Assembly (NCBI GenBank): GCA_002694745.1
Contig: NZMY01000053.1
Span: forward strand, 1-64,000
Direction: 5' to 3'
From: Croceicoccus sp.
GTDB taxonomy: Bacteria > Pseudomonadota > Alphaproteobacteria > Sphingomonadales > Sphingomonadaceae
Length of the DNA stretch: 64,000 nt
In this document: piece after piece, positions 46,810 through 56,804 of the stretch
How the letters are laid out: each line of letters begins with the position of its first letter
Numbering within the stretch: the stretch's first letter is position 1
Made by a program: the position numbers and the translations under genes
The notes under the pieces: model-generated
Told to the model about the DNA's origin: nothing
The model's input: the letters and a program-made list of their open reading frames with translations, nothing else
Databases searched by the model: none

Positions 46810-48783
46810 TCAGCGCCTCGCTTCGAGGAACCGGTCGAGCAAGGTCTCGCCTTCGCCCTTCTTCACCAGCCAAGGCCAGCGCAGCCCGCCGGTGTAGTCG
46901 ATCGACACGGTGCGATAATCCTCGCCCCGCTTGACCAGCAGTTCGATCGGGGTGCCGTCTTTCGCCTTGGTGATTGCGTCCTGAATGACCTCGGCGGAAT
47001 AGGCTTTGCCGTTCACGGCCTCGATCACCTGTCCGGTGATGATGTCGTTGTCGAAGGCGATGCCGTCCCACAACACGCCGCGCACGGTGCCGTCGTCGTT
47101 CACCGACATGCCAAGCGAATAATACAGGTTCAGATAATCGTATTCTTCCTGGATGCCCGCGCGGAACGCGTTGGGCTCTTCCTTGAAGACCAGTTCGTAT
47201 CCGCCCAGTTCGATGCCGCGCGTCGGGGCGGGGGCACCCGCGGTATAGACCCGCTCGCGCAGGACGCTGGCCCAGTCATGCGGATAGACCGCGTTCAGAT
47301 CGGCCACCAGCTGGTCGAAGCTGTAGGTCCGCTCGCCATAATCGCCGTCCTGCGCCGCGAAGAAGCGGCGGGCGAAATCCTCCAGCGATTTGGCGCCATT
47401 GGTCTCGGTGCGGATCATCATGTCCGCCTCAAGCCAGATCAGTGCGCCCTCGTTGTAATATTCCTCGCTGCGCGAGAAGGTGGTGTAGGGTTTAGGCTTG
47501 CGATTGGCGGTGATCGGATCGTGGGTGGTGTCGATCAGCGCTCGCCATTCGCGGCCCGGTTCGATCGTATAGCTGCCGGCCGCGTCGGCAATCTCGGCAA
47601 GCGTCATGTCCTTGGTGTTGATGCCCGAGCGGGCGGCCAGCGGCAGGTCCCAGTACTGGGTCATGCCCTCGTACACCCACAGCAGGTCGTTGCGCATCGG
47701 CTGGCGGTAATCGGGCGTCCAGGTCAGCGCCGGGCGGCGATACTTGCCGTTCCAGCTGTGCACCAGCTCATGCGGGATGACATCGACCGAAAAGCCGTAT
47801 TTGTCGGGATACTGGCCGTCTTCCCAGCTTTTGAACGTGCCGGGGCTGAGCGTGATCTCGGTCGAGCGGTGATGCTCGAGCCCGATGCCGCCCAGCTCGT
47901 CCGACAGCGCGATCAGGAACTCGTAATGATCGAAGGGGCGCGAGCCGAACAATATATTCGCCTCGGTCATCATGGCGCTCATCGCTTCCTGCTCGCCCTC
48001 GGGCATGACGAGGTCTTCGGGATCGTGGGCGAAGGCCTCGATCGTGACGTCGTCGGCGATGGTCCAGCTCTTGTGGTGCTTGCCGGCAAAGATCGGGCTG
48101 TCGACCAGCGTCTGGTAATCGGTCTCGGCAAAGCTGACGACATTTCCCGCCTGCGTCTGCCCGTCGAGCGCGGTGGCGGTCGCCCAGCCTTCGGGCATGG
48201 TGACGCTGGGCTTCACGCGGATCTGGCGCACGTAATGGCCCGCGGGATAAAGCGTCATCTGATTGAACTGCAGGTTCATCAGATCGTCGGTCATCACCAC
48301 GCGCCCCTCGCTGCCGGTGACGGGCGAGGTATAGACGATCTCTGCCGTCACTTCGCGCGCGCCAGCGGGCAGAGCGATGTAAAAGGCATAGACCTCGACA
48401 TTGTCGCGGGTCCACGGAACCGGCTTGCCGTCGACGAAGAAGCGCAGGCCGTTCAGCGCATCGATAGTGCCGTCGGGGCCGTGATGGCCGGGCAGCCATT
48501 CGGGATAGAGCAGCGTCAGCGTCTGGGTCCCCGGAGCGACGGGGATGACCTGCTTCGTACGGAACACTCGGTGGGCAAGGTCGGTCGCGTCGACGTCGAT
48601 CTGGATCGTGCCGGGATAAGGGGTGTCGACCGCATCGGGCACGCTGGGCGCGATCGGCATCGCGGTCGGCGCCGAGCGGACGGCCTGCGCATGGGCAGGC
48701 GCGATCGAGAGCGGAAGAACGCCGAGGAGCAGGGGGGCGGAGGCGAGCAGCGCGGCACGGGCGCGAAGGGTCTTGGTCGTCAT
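46810..48783 (-). CDS. M61 family glycyl-aminopeptidase-like metallopeptidase
   Basis: VIPHELVHSWNGKYRRP (HExxH-like) and LWVYEGMTQYW, C-terminal PDZ-like. Confidence 0.9.
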   Translation of the reverse strand: MTTKTLRARAALLASAPLLLGVLPLSIAPAHAQAVRSAPTAMPIAPSVPDAVDTPYPGTIQIDVDATDLAHRVFRTKQVIPVAPGTQTLTLLYPEWLPGHHGPDGTIDALNGLRFFVDGKPVPWTRDNVEVYAFYIALPAGAREVTAEIVYTSPVTGSEGRVVMTDDLMNLQFNQMTLYPAGHYVRQIRVKPSVTMPEGWATATALDGQTQAGNVVSFAETDYQTLVDSPIFAGKHHKSWTIADDVTIEAFAHDPEDLVMPEGEQEAMSAMMTEANILFGSRPFDHYEFLIALSDELGGIGLEHHRSTEITLSPGTFKSWEDGQYPDKYGFSVDVIPHELVHSWNGKYRRPALTWTPDYRQPMRNDLLWVYEGMTQYWDLPLAARSGINTKDMTLAEIADAAGSYTIEPGREWRALIDTTHDPITANRKPKPYTTFSRSEEYYNEGALIWLEADMMIRTETNGAKSLEDFARRFFAAQDGDYGERTYSFDQLVADLNAVYPHDWASVLRERVYTAGAPAPTRGIELGGYELVFKEEPNAFRAGIQEEYDYLNLYYSLGMSVNDDGTVRGVLWDGIAFDNDIITGQVIEAVNGKAYSAEVIQDAITKAKDGTPIELLVKRGEDYRTVSIDYTGGLRWPWLVKKGEGETLLDRFLEARR

Positions 48784-48894
48784 GGCGTGCTGAATTGACG
48801 CTTCATCGTATCAAATGCAACCTTCATCGCATATCCGGGTCGCGGGCAGTTCGGCTTTTCACCGCCCCCGCTTGCCGCTAAGGGCGCAGCCATC

Positions 48895-50118
48895 ATGACC
48901 ATTGAAATACCTCAGGCCATTCGCGGCACCCAGGACATCTTCGAGGAAGCCGAAAGCTTCGCCTTCGTCGTCGCCACGTTCGAGCGGCTGAGGCGGCTGT
49001 ACCGGTTCCGCCGCGTCGAGATGCCGGTGTTCGAAAAGACGCCCGTCTTTTCGCGCTCGCTGGGCGAGACGACCGATGTCGTGTCGAAGGAGATGTATTC
49101 GTTCGAGGATCGCGGCGGCGAATCGCTGACCTTGCGGCCCGAATTCACCGCCGGGATCGCGCGCGCCTATCTGACCAATGGGTGGAAGCAGTACGCGCCG
49201 GTCCGGCTGGCGACCCACGGGCCGCTGTTTCGCTACGAACGCCCGCAAAAGGGTCGCTACCGCCAGTTCCACCAGATCGATGCCGAGATCATCGGCGCGG
49301 CGGAACCGCAGGCAGATGTCGAACTGCTGGCCTTTGCCGACCAGTTGCTAAAGGAATTGGGCATCGCCGACGGCGTGACGCTGCAGCTCAACACCTTGGG
49401 CGATGCCGACAGCCGCGATGCATGGCGCGCCGCGCTGGTCGAGTATTTCGAGGCGCACCGCGCGGATTTGTCCGAGGATTCGCAGGACCGGCTGCAGCGC
49501 AATCCGCTGCGCATCCTCGATTCCAAGGATCCGCGCGACAAGGCCTTCGTTGCCGACGCGCCCCGGATCGACGACTATCTGTCGGGCGAGGCGCAGGATT
49601 TCTTCGGCGCCGTTACCAGCGGACTGGATGCGGCGGGCGTGGCGTGGACGCGCGCGGCCTCGCTGGTGCGCGGGCTGGATTATTACCGCCACACCGCGTT
49701 CGAATTCGTGACCGACCGGCTGGGCGCACAGGGCACCGTGCTGGGCGGCGGCCGCTATGACGGTCTGATGGAAGCCTTGGGCGGTCCGCCGACCCCGGCG
49801 GTCGGCTGGGCCGCGGGTATTGAGCGGCTGGCGATGCTGGTGGGCGAGCGGGACACGGACGCCGTCGCCGACGCCATCGTGGTGGCCGAGGACGATGCCG
49901 CGATTCCCGATGCGACCGCCGCGATCGGCAGGCTGCGCCGCGCCGGCATTTCGGCGGAGATGATGGCCAGTGGCAGCCCCCGCAAGCGCTTCGACAAGGC
50001 GGTGAAGATCGGAGCCGAGGCCATCGTCGCTTTCGCCTTGCGCGAGGGCGAGGTGGCCCGCCGCATTCGGGCGGAAGGCGATGTGACCGCGCTCATCGAA
50101 CAGGCGCTGGCGGACTGA
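48895..50118 (+). CDS. hisS: Histidyl-tRNA synthetase
   Basis: [44 protein letters not shown]. Confidence 0.95.
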   Translation: MTIEIPQAIRGTQDIFEEAESFAFVVATFERLRRLYRFRRVEMPVFEKTPVFSRSLGETTDVVSKEMYSFEDRGGESLTLRPEFTAGIARAYLTNGWKQYAPVRLATHGPLFRYERPQKGRYRQFHQIDAEIIGAAEPQADVELLAFADQLLKELGIADGVTLQLNTLGDADSRDAWRAALVEYFEAHRADLSEDSQDRLQRNPLRILDSKDPRDKAFVADAPRIDDYLSGEAQDFFGAVTSGLDAAGVAWTRAASLVRGLDYYRHTAFEFVTDRLGAQGTVLGGGRYDGLMEALGGPPTPAVGWAAGIERLAMLVGERDTDAVADAIVVAEDDAAIPDATAAIGRLRRAGISAEMMASGSPRKRFDKAVKIGAEAIVAFALREGEVARRIRAEGDVTALIEQALAD

Positions 50119-50125
50119 TCTGCCC

Positions 50126-51193
50126 ATGAACGTCTCCGACGAACGCCTGTCCCAGATCGCACAGCGCTTTGCCGAGCTTGAGGCGCGGCTCGCGTCCGGC
50201 ACGCTGGAGGGCGGGGCCTTCGTGACCGCCAGCCGCGATTACGCCGAGCTGGAGCCCGTCGCGCGCGAGGCGGCGGACGTGGCGGCGATGCGCGCCGAAC
50301 TCGCCGAACTGCGCGGCATGCTGTCCGACCCCGAGATGAAGGCGATGGCCGCCGACGATATCGATCGGATCGAGCGCCAACTGCCCGGTGCCGAGGCGAA
50401 GCTGGCGGTCGCGCTGCTGCCGCGCGATGCCGCCGACAGCCGTCCCGCCATGCTGGAAATTCGCGCGGGGACCGGCGGGGACGAGGCCGCCCTGTTCGCC
50501 GCCGACTTGTTCCGCATGTACGAACGTTTTGCGGCGGAACAGGGCTGGAAGGTCGAGACGATCAGCGCGAACGCCAGCGACATCGGCGGCTTCAAGGAAG
50601 TGGTCGCCAATGTCAGCGGGCAGGGGGTGTTCGCCAAGCTGAAGTTTGAAAGCGGCGTGCACCGCGTCCAGCGCGTGCCCGTCACCGAAAGCGGCGGGCG
50701 CATCCACACCAGCGCCGCCACCGTCGCCGTGCTGCCCGAACCGGACGAGGTCGATGTGCAGATCGATCCGGGCGACCTCAAGATCGACATCTACCGCGCC
50801 AGCGGCGCGGGCGGCCAGCACGTCAACACCACCGATTCGGCGGTGCGCATCACGCATCTGCCCAGCGGGCTCGTCGTCACCCAGCAGGACGAGCGCAGCC
50901 AGCACAAGAACCGCGCCAAGGCGATGCAGGTGCTGCGCGCCCGTCTGTACGAGAAGATGCGCGAGGAAGCCCACGGCGAGGAAGCCGAGGCGCGCAAGGC
51001 GATGGTCGGCAGCGGCGACCGGTCCGAACGCATCCGTACCTATAATTTTCCGCAGGGCCGCGTGACCGACCACCGCATCGGCCTCACGCTGCACAAGCTT
51101 CCCGAGGTGCTGGAAGGTCCCGGTCTGGGCGAACTGGTCGATGCGCTGATTGCCGAGGATCAGGCCAAGCGCCTCGCTGCCCAGAATGGCTGA
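50126..51193 (+). CDS. prfA: Peptide chain release factor 1
   Basis: [42 protein letters not shown] (GGQ). Confidence 0.96.
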   Translation: MNVSDERLSQIAQRFAELEARLASGTLEGGAFVTASRDYAELEPVAREAADVAAMRAELAELRGMLSDPEMKAMAADDIDRIERQLPGAEAKLAVALLPRDAADSRPAMLEIRAGTGGDEAALFAADLFRMYERFAAEQGWKVETISANASDIGGFKEVVANVSGQGVFAKLKFESGVHRVQRVPVTESGGRIHTSAATVAVLPEPDEVDVQIDPGDLKIDIYRASGAGGQHVNTTDSAVRITHLPSGLVVTQQDERSQHKNRAKAMQVLRARLYEKMREEAHGEEAEARKAMVGSGDRSERIRTYNFPQGRVTDHRIGLTLHKLPEVLEGPGLGELVDALIAEDQAKRLAAQNG

Positions 51194-51196
51194 TGG

Positions 51197-52060
51197 ATGA
51201 CCGTGCCTGAAACCGTGTCGTCCGCGCTTCGCGATGCGGCGCTGGCGCTCTCCGGCGTGACCCCCGCGCCCCGGCTGGAAGCGGAATGGCTGATGGCCCA
51301 CGCGCTGGGCTGTTCGCGCTCCAATCTCTTGCTGCGGCACATGGGTGACCCCGCTCCGACCGGTTTTGCGCCGCTTCTGGCGCGGCGCGCGGCGGGAGAG
51401 CCGATTGCCCACGTGACGGGCAAGACCGAGTTCTATGGGCTGCGTTTGCGGGTCACCCGCGACGTGCTGGTCCCCCGGTCGGACACCGAATTGCTGGTCG
51501 ATCTTGCGCGCCAGCATTTCGCGGACCATCCGCCGAAGCGGATCCTCGATTGCGGCACGGGGTCGGGCGCCATGCTGCTGGCGGCGTTGTCAGTCTGGCC
51601 GAATGCGCAAGGGACCGGATTGGAGCGCAGCGCCCCTGCGCTGGACATCGCGAAGACGAACGCGACTGACTTGGGCATCGGTGACCGTGCCGATATGCGG
51701 GCTGGCGACTGGACTGTGCCCGACTGGTCGGACGGGCTGGGTCAATTCGATCTCGTGCTGTCCAATCCGCCCTATGTCGCAACGCACGACCCGGACCTCG
51801 CCGCCGATGTCGCAGCCAGCGATCCGCACGAGGCATTGTTCGCAGGCGAGGACGGGCTGGCCGATTATCGTATCCTGATCCCGGCATTGCCCCGGCTGCT
51901 TGCTCCGCGCGGGCTGGCGATCTTCGAGATCGGATCCCGGCAGGCACCCGCTGTCATGGCGATGGCGCGCGAATCGGGCCTTCGGGCGACAGCGCATGAC
52001 GACCTTGCCCACCGCCCACGCGCTGTAGCGATGTGGCACGAAACCGGTGATGACCGGTAA
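51197..52060 (+). CDS. prmC: Peptide chain release factor N5-glutamine methyltransferase
   Basis: ILDCGTGSGAMLLAAL, DLVLSNPPYV (NPPY); follows prfA. Confidence 0.93.
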   Translation: MTVPETVSSALRDAALALSGVTPAPRLEAEWLMAHALGCSRSNLLLRHMGDPAPTGFAPLLARRAAGEPIAHVTGKTEFYGLRLRVTRDVLVPRSDTELLVDLARQHFADHPPKRILDCGTGSGAMLLAALSVWPNAQGTGLERSAPALDIAKTNATDLGIGDRADMRAGDWTVPDWSDGLGQFDLVLSNPPYVATHDPDLAADVAASDPHEALFAGEDGLADYRILIPALPRLLAPRGLAIFEIGSRQAPAVMAMARESGLRATAHDDLAHRPRAVAMWHETGDDR

Positions 52061-52107
52061 AAAGACTTGGCACTGGCAGGTTTTGTCGATAGTCCTGCCT
52101 GTGACGA

Positions 52108-52134
52108 GCGATCGGAGGTAGTCCCATCGCTTTT
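52108..52134 (+). terminator. Terminator/attenuator-like hairpin downstream of prmC
   Basis: GCGATcGGA-GGTAG-TCCcATCGC then TTTT. Confidence 0.5.
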
Positions 52135-52328
52135 CACTCCTCTTTATCTGTGAGCCCGCGTCCGCAAGAAGGCGGGCCCGGCAAGACGGAGAGGGCGGCT
52201 TACGCTCTTGTTGGCGTTTGCCGCTGAAAGAGGGGGCATTCCCGGTGCATTAGGCCCCGGGTTTTCCGGCTGAGTTAGCGACGCGAGCGGTGCTAACCGC
52301 AGCGCGCCGGACAGAGGAAACAACTCAA
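52135..52328 (+). ncRNA. Candidate structured mRNA leader of the DUF4167 gene
   Basis: Successive stems GCCCGC/GCGGGC, GCGGC/GCCGC, CCCGG/CCGGG, GTTAGC/GCTAAC in a long non-coding gap. Confidence 0.4.
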
Positions 52329-52973
52329 TTGAACAGCAATCGTGGCAATAATCGCCGCCGTGGCCGCAGCAATAATCGGTCGCAGGGTGGCGGACAGCAT
52401 ATGAACCGGATCGACAGCCGGGCACGCGGCAACGCGCCGCAGCTGCTCGACAAGTATAAAAAGCTTGCCGAGGAAGCTTCGCGTAACGGCGATCGTGTCC
52501 AGGCCGAATATTACCTGCAGTTCGCAGACCATTATTTCCGCGTGATCGCCGACGGGAAGACCCGTCAGGACGAGCAGCGGCAGCGGCGTGATGACAATCG
52601 AGACAGCCGCGATTCGGATGACGATTCGAACGAGGACGAGAGCGACAACCGCGGCAATGAAACCGCGAACGAGCGTGAGCCGCGCTCGCGCCGTGAAAGC
52701 TCGTGCGACGACAATCCTTTCGTTCGCGACAACCGCCAGCGCCGCTCGCGCCGTTCGCGCGACGAGGAGCAATCCTCCGATGGCGACGAGACCGAGGGTT
52801 CGGTGAAGAACAGCGGCGGTCTCGATCCGCAGGCGCTTCCCCCTGCGATCGGCGACACCGGTGCGGCAGAGGCCGCGCCCGAAAAGCCCAAGCGCACCCG
52901 CCGTCCGCGCAAGCCCAAGGCGGAGGAATCCGAGAGCGGCGACAGCGACATGCAGCAGGCCGTCAACGGCTGA
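52329..52973 (+). CDS. DUF4167 domain-containing protein
   Basis: RNGDRVQAEYYLQFADHYFRVIAD core after Asn/Arg/Gly-rich N-term; TTG start. Confidence 0.9.
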   Translation: MNSNRGNNRRRGRSNNRSQGGGQHMNRIDSRARGNAPQLLDKYKKLAEEASRNGDRVQAEYYLQFADHYFRVIADGKTRQDEQRQRRDDNRDSRDSDDDSNEDESDNRGNETANEREPRSRRESSCDDNPFVRDNRQRRSRRSRDEEQSSDGDETEGSVKNSGGLDPQALPPAIGDTGAAEAAPEKPKRTRRPRKPKAEESESGDSDMQQAVNG

Positions 52974-52994
52974 ATTTAGCGAGCGGGTCCGGCG

Positions 52995-54629
52995 ATGCAA
53001 ACGGCGAAAGCCATAGCCGTGCCCGCGCGCCTGATGCCTGTCGTCGACGCGCGATGGTTCCGGCCGGCTGCGGCATTATTGTGCGGCGTTGCGGCGGCAA
53101 CCGGTTTCGTGCCGCTGGGTTGGTGGCCTCTGTGCCTCGCCGCGCTGGCGGGCCTGACGGCCCTCGGCTTTTCGGCCACTTCGGCAGGCAGCGCGTTTCG
53201 CAGCGGATGGTTCTTCGGGGTCGGGCATTTCACGCTTGGCCTGAACTGGATTGCCACCGCCTTTACCTATCAGGCGGCCATGCCCGGTTGGCTCGGCTGG
53301 GTCGGCGTTTTCCTGCTTTCGCTTTTCCTGGCGATCTATCCCGGTCTTGCAGTCCTGGCCGCATGGGCGGTCACGCTGCACGGGCGAGCGCCAGAGGATC
53401 GATCGCCCGCCGCGTTCCTGCTTGCCTTTGCGGCCTTGTGGATCGGGTGCGAGTTCCTGCGGGCGACGATATTCACGGGCTTTGCCTGGAATCCGCTGGC
53501 AGCGGTCACGCTGGGCGGCTTTGACCGTCCGGGCCTTGCGGTCCTCTCCCAATTCCTTGGAACCTATGCGCTTTCGGGCCTTGTTGTCCTGATGGCGGGC
53601 TGCTGGTGGCTAGCCGTCAGGTGGAGTGAGCGCCGGATAGCATCCCTGCTGCTCATCGTGCTTCCCGCCTCCTTGATGCTGGCTCCATGGCCCGTGGTCG
53701 GCCAGCGGGCAGGCGACCTGCCTTTCCACCTCGTCCAGCCCGACATCCGGCAGGAAGTGCTGAACGAGCCGCAATTTTACGAGCGCAATTTCGTCAAGAC
53801 GATCCAGCTGTCCGGCATGCCGGCCGAAGAGGCCGAGACCCGGCTGGTGATCTGGCCGGAATCGGGCGTCCCCGATTTCCTGCAGCCCGGCTATCCCGAC
53901 CGTTATTACCGGCAGGCTACCTTTGCCGCCGACCCTGAAATTGCCCGCGCGCGGATCGCGAATTTGCTGGGGCCGGGCTCGCTGCTTTTGACGGGAACAA
54001 TCGACCTCGTGATCCCGCCGGGCGGGGACCGCGCGACCGGCGCCGAGAATGTGGTGACCGCGATTGCACCCGATGGCGATATCGTCGGCAGCTATGCCAA
54101 GGCGCATCTGGTGCCTTTCGGCGAATATCTCCCGCTTCGCGCATTGCTGGAACCGCTGGGTTTCACGCGGCTGGTGCCGGGCACGCTCGATTTTCGGGCC
54201 GGGCCGGGTGCGCGCACCCTCGATCTGGGGCGATGGGGCAAGGCGGGCATCCAGATCTGCTATGAAATCGTCTTTTCGGGCGAGGTCGTCGATCCCGCCA
54301 ACCGCCCCGATTACATCATGAACCCGTCGAACGATGGCTGGTTCGGCGCATGGGGCCCGCCCCAGCATCTGGCGCAGGCGCGGCTGCGCGCTATCGAGGA
54401 AGGCCTTCCCGTGCTCCGTGCCACCACCACCGGTATCAGCGCCGTGATCGACGCGGGCGGCGTGGTTCGCGCCCATGTTCCGCGCCATGTCGCGGCGTCG
54501 ATCGAAGGAAACGTGCCGCCTGCGCTGGCACCCACGCCGTTCGCGCGAATGGGCATTTGGCTCTCTCTGGCGTGGGGCGCATTGCTGTTCGCAATTGCGC
54601 TAGTTGCGTTGCGGCGGCGCGGGGGTTAA
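52995..54629 (+). CDS. lnt: Apolipoprotein N-acyltransferase
   Basis: Multi-TM plus nitrilase-like LVIWPESGVPDF, YAKAHLVPFGEYLP, QICYEIVF, NPSNDGWFGAWGPPQHLAQARLRAIE. Confidence 0.95.
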   Translation: MQTAKAIAVPARLMPVVDARWFRPAAALLCGVAAATGFVPLGWWPLCLAALAGLTALGFSATSAGSAFRSGWFFGVGHFTLGLNWIATAFTYQAAMPGWLGWVGVFLLSLFLAIYPGLAVLAAWAVTLHGRAPEDRSPAAFLLAFAALWIGCEFLRATIFTGFAWNPLAAVTLGGFDRPGLAVLSQFLGTYALSGLVVLMAGCWWLAVRWSERRIASLLLIVLPASLMLAPWPVVGQRAGDLPFHLVQPDIRQEVLNEPQFYERNFVKTIQLSGMPAEEAETRLVIWPESGVPDFLQPGYPDRYYRQATFAADPEIARARIANLLGPGSLLLTGTIDLVIPPGGDRATGAENVVTAIAPDGDIVGSYAKAHLVPFGEYLPLRALLEPLGFTRLVPGTLDFRAGPGARTLDLGRWGKAGIQICYEIVFSGEVVDPANRPDYIMNPSNDGWFGAWGPPQHLAQARLRAIEEGLPVLRATTTGISAVIDAGGVVRAHVPRHVAASIEGNVPPALAPTPFARMGIWLSLAWGALLFAIALVALRRRGG

Positions 54630-54634
54630 TGACG

Positions 54635-54655
54635 ATATAAAGAACTCTTTATACG
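54635..54655. promoter_or_regulatory. Operator ATATAAAG-AACT-CTTTATACG upstream of metK
   Basis: 7-bp perfect arms; 17 of 22 positions identical to the 4177-4198 site. Confidence 0.75.
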
Positions 54656-54695
54656 TGCATCCGGGCCGCCGGCCCCCAAGATACCGGGATACTCC

Positions 54696-55955
54696 ATGCG
54701 TCAGAATTTCCTCTTCACTTCGGAAAGCGTCTCCGAGGGTCACCCCGACAAGGTGTCGGACCAAATTTCCGATGCCATCGTCGACCTCATGCTCGCCAAG
54801 GATCCCGAGGCGCGCGTGGCGTGCGAAACCATGACGACGACCCAGCGCGTGGTGCTGTCGGGCGAAATCCGCTGCAAGCCGATGTACGACAAGGACCGCG
54901 ACGAGTGGAAGTTCAACAATTACTGGGCCCCCGGCGCGCGTGACGAGATCGAGGCGGCGGTGCGCCGCACGGTGCGCGAGATCGGCTATGAGCAGGCCGG
55001 TTTCCACTGGGAAACGCTGACCTTCGAAAATCACCTGCATGGCCAGTCGGCCGAAATCGCCCAGGGCGTCGACGCGGACGAGGCGAGCAACAAGGATGAA
55101 GGCGCGGGCGACCAGGGCATCATGTTCGGCTTTGCCTGCGACGAGACTCCCGACCTGATGCCCGCGACGCTGGATTACAGCCACAAGATTCTGCAGCGCC
55201 TTGCCGAGGACCGCAAATCGGGCGCGGCGCCGTTTCTGGAGCCCGACGCCAAGAGCCAGGTGACCCTGCGGTTCGAGGATGGCAAGCCTGCCGCCTGCAC
55301 CGCGATCGTCGTGTCGACCCAGCACAAGCCCGGCTATCACACCGGCGATAAGGAAGCCGAACTCAAGGCCTATGTGCGCCGCATCGTGGCCGATATTCTG
55401 CCGCATAATTTGCTGTCGGACGAAACGGTCTATCACATCAATCCGACAGGCGCGTTCGAGATCGGCGGACCCGATGGCGACGCCGGCCTGACTGGCCGCA
55501 AGATCATCGTCGACACCTATGGCGGCGCGGCTCCGCACGGCGGCGGCGCATTCAGCGGCAAGGATCCGACCAAGGTCGACCGCTCCGCAGCCTATATCGC
55601 GCGCTATCTTGCCAAGAATATCGTCGCGGCTGGCCTTGCACGGCGCTGCACGATCCAGCTGTCCTATGCCATCGGCGTGGCGCATCCGCTGTCGATCTAT
55701 GTCGACACGCACGGCACTTGCGCCGACGGCATCAGCGATGCGGCACTGGAAGATGCGATCCGCAGCATCGAATCGCTGGGCGGTCTGACGCCGCGCGCGA
55801 TTCGCACCCGTTTGCAGCTCAACCGCCCGATCTATCGCTCGTCGGCGGCCTATGGCCATTTCGGCCGGACCGCTGCGGACGGCATGTTCCCGTGGGAACA
55901 GACCGATCTGGTCGAAGAGCTGAAGCAGGCGCTGGCCGTTCCCGTAACCGCCTGA
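54696..55955 (+). CDS. metK: S-adenosylmethionine synthetase
   Basis: [52 protein letters not shown]. Confidence 0.97.
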   Translation: MRQNFLFTSESVSEGHPDKVSDQISDAIVDLMLAKDPEARVACETMTTTQRVVLSGEIRCKPMYDKDRDEWKFNNYWAPGARDEIEAAVRRTVREIGYEQAGFHWETLTFENHLHGQSAEIAQGVDADEASNKDEGAGDQGIMFGFACDETPDLMPATLDYSHKILQRLAEDRKSGAAPFLEPDAKSQVTLRFEDGKPAACTAIVVSTQHKPGYHTGDKEAELKAYVRRIVADILPHNLLSDETVYHINPTGAFEIGGPDGDAGLTGRKIIVDTYGGAAPHGGGAFSGKDPTKVDRSAAYIARYLAKNIVAAGLARRCTIQLSYAIGVAHPLSIYVDTHGTCADGISDAALEDAIRSIESLGGLTPRAIRTRLQLNRPIYRSSAAYGHFGRTAADGMFPWEQTDLVEELKQALAVPVTA

Positions 55956-56031
55956 GCGGCGCCAGCTTTTATTTTCCTACTTTTGCCGGAACGGGCAGCA
56001 GGGCGGTTTTCCAGAACAGGAGCCGTCCTTC

Positions 56032-56763
56032 ATGCCCGTTCCCGCTCAAACCGCCCCCGCCGCGCCCTACGATCCCGCCGCGCCCGATCTTACCCCGCGC
56101 ATCGTCGCCGAGCTGATCGCGCATGAGGGGATCGTCGGCGAAGCCTATCGCGATTCGGTCGGCGTCTGGACCTGGAGCGTCGGGCTGACCGACGCCTCGG
56201 GCCACAAGGTCGAACGCTACCGGGATAATCCGCAGTCCCTGTCGCATTGCATGGCGGTGTTCATCTGGGCCCTGCGCCGCAATTATCTGCCGCCCGTAAT
56301 TGCAGCGTTCGGCGACCGTCCGGTGGCCGAGCGTGAACTTGCCGCCGCACTGTCATTCCACTGGAACACGGGCGGCATAGCACGCGCGGAATGGATGCGA
56401 CTGGCGGTGGCGGGGGATCGGGAACGGGCGCGGGCGGCCATGCTCAACTGGGCCAAACCCGCCTCTCTGCTGGGCAGGCGCCGCAAGGAACAGTCGCTGT
56501 TCTTCGACGGAGTGTGGAGCAATGATGGTACGGCGCTGGTCTATGGCGTGGCGAAACCTTCCTACCGGCCCATCGGCGGACGGCGCGTCGCGATCGACTT
56601 GCTGCTGGGAGATATCCTCGCACCGGCAGCCGATACCATTGCCGACCCGGTTCGGGCTGAGCCGGAACCCGCAGAGAGCCCGGTACCGACCGACGCGCCG
56701 GGCTCAATTTGCAAGGCCGAACAGCAGACGGGTTGGCTGCGCCGGATCCTCGGCATCGGTTGA
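56032..56763 (+). CDS. Phage-type (GH24-like) lysozyme domain protein
   Basis: HEGIVGEAYRDSVGVWTWSVGLT matches E-x8-D-x5-T catalytic pattern of T4 lysozyme. Confidence 0.75.
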   Translation: MPVPAQTAPAAPYDPAAPDLTPRIVAELIAHEGIVGEAYRDSVGVWTWSVGLTDASGHKVERYRDNPQSLSHCMAVFIWALRRNYLPPVIAAFGDRPVAERELAAALSFHWNTGGIARAEWMRLAVAGDRERARAAMLNWAKPASLLGRRRKEQSLFFDGVWSNDGTALVYGVAKPSYRPIGGRRVAIDLLLGDILAPAADTIADPVRAEPEPAESPVPTDAPGSICKAEQQTGWLRRILGIG

Positions 56764-56804
56764 CGATCTTCGCGCCGCCATCCGATGCGGCTAGAGACGA
56801 CGCT

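Noticed and set aside
46759-48798. 679-aa plus-strand ORF
   Set aside because: Antisense to the M61 peptidase gene, which has clear HExxH-type motifs.
52329-52973. SR/RD-repeat-like eukaryotic-type domain in the DUF4167 protein
   Set aside because: Arg/Asp/Ser low complexity is common after the DUF4167 core; not evidence of horizontal origin.
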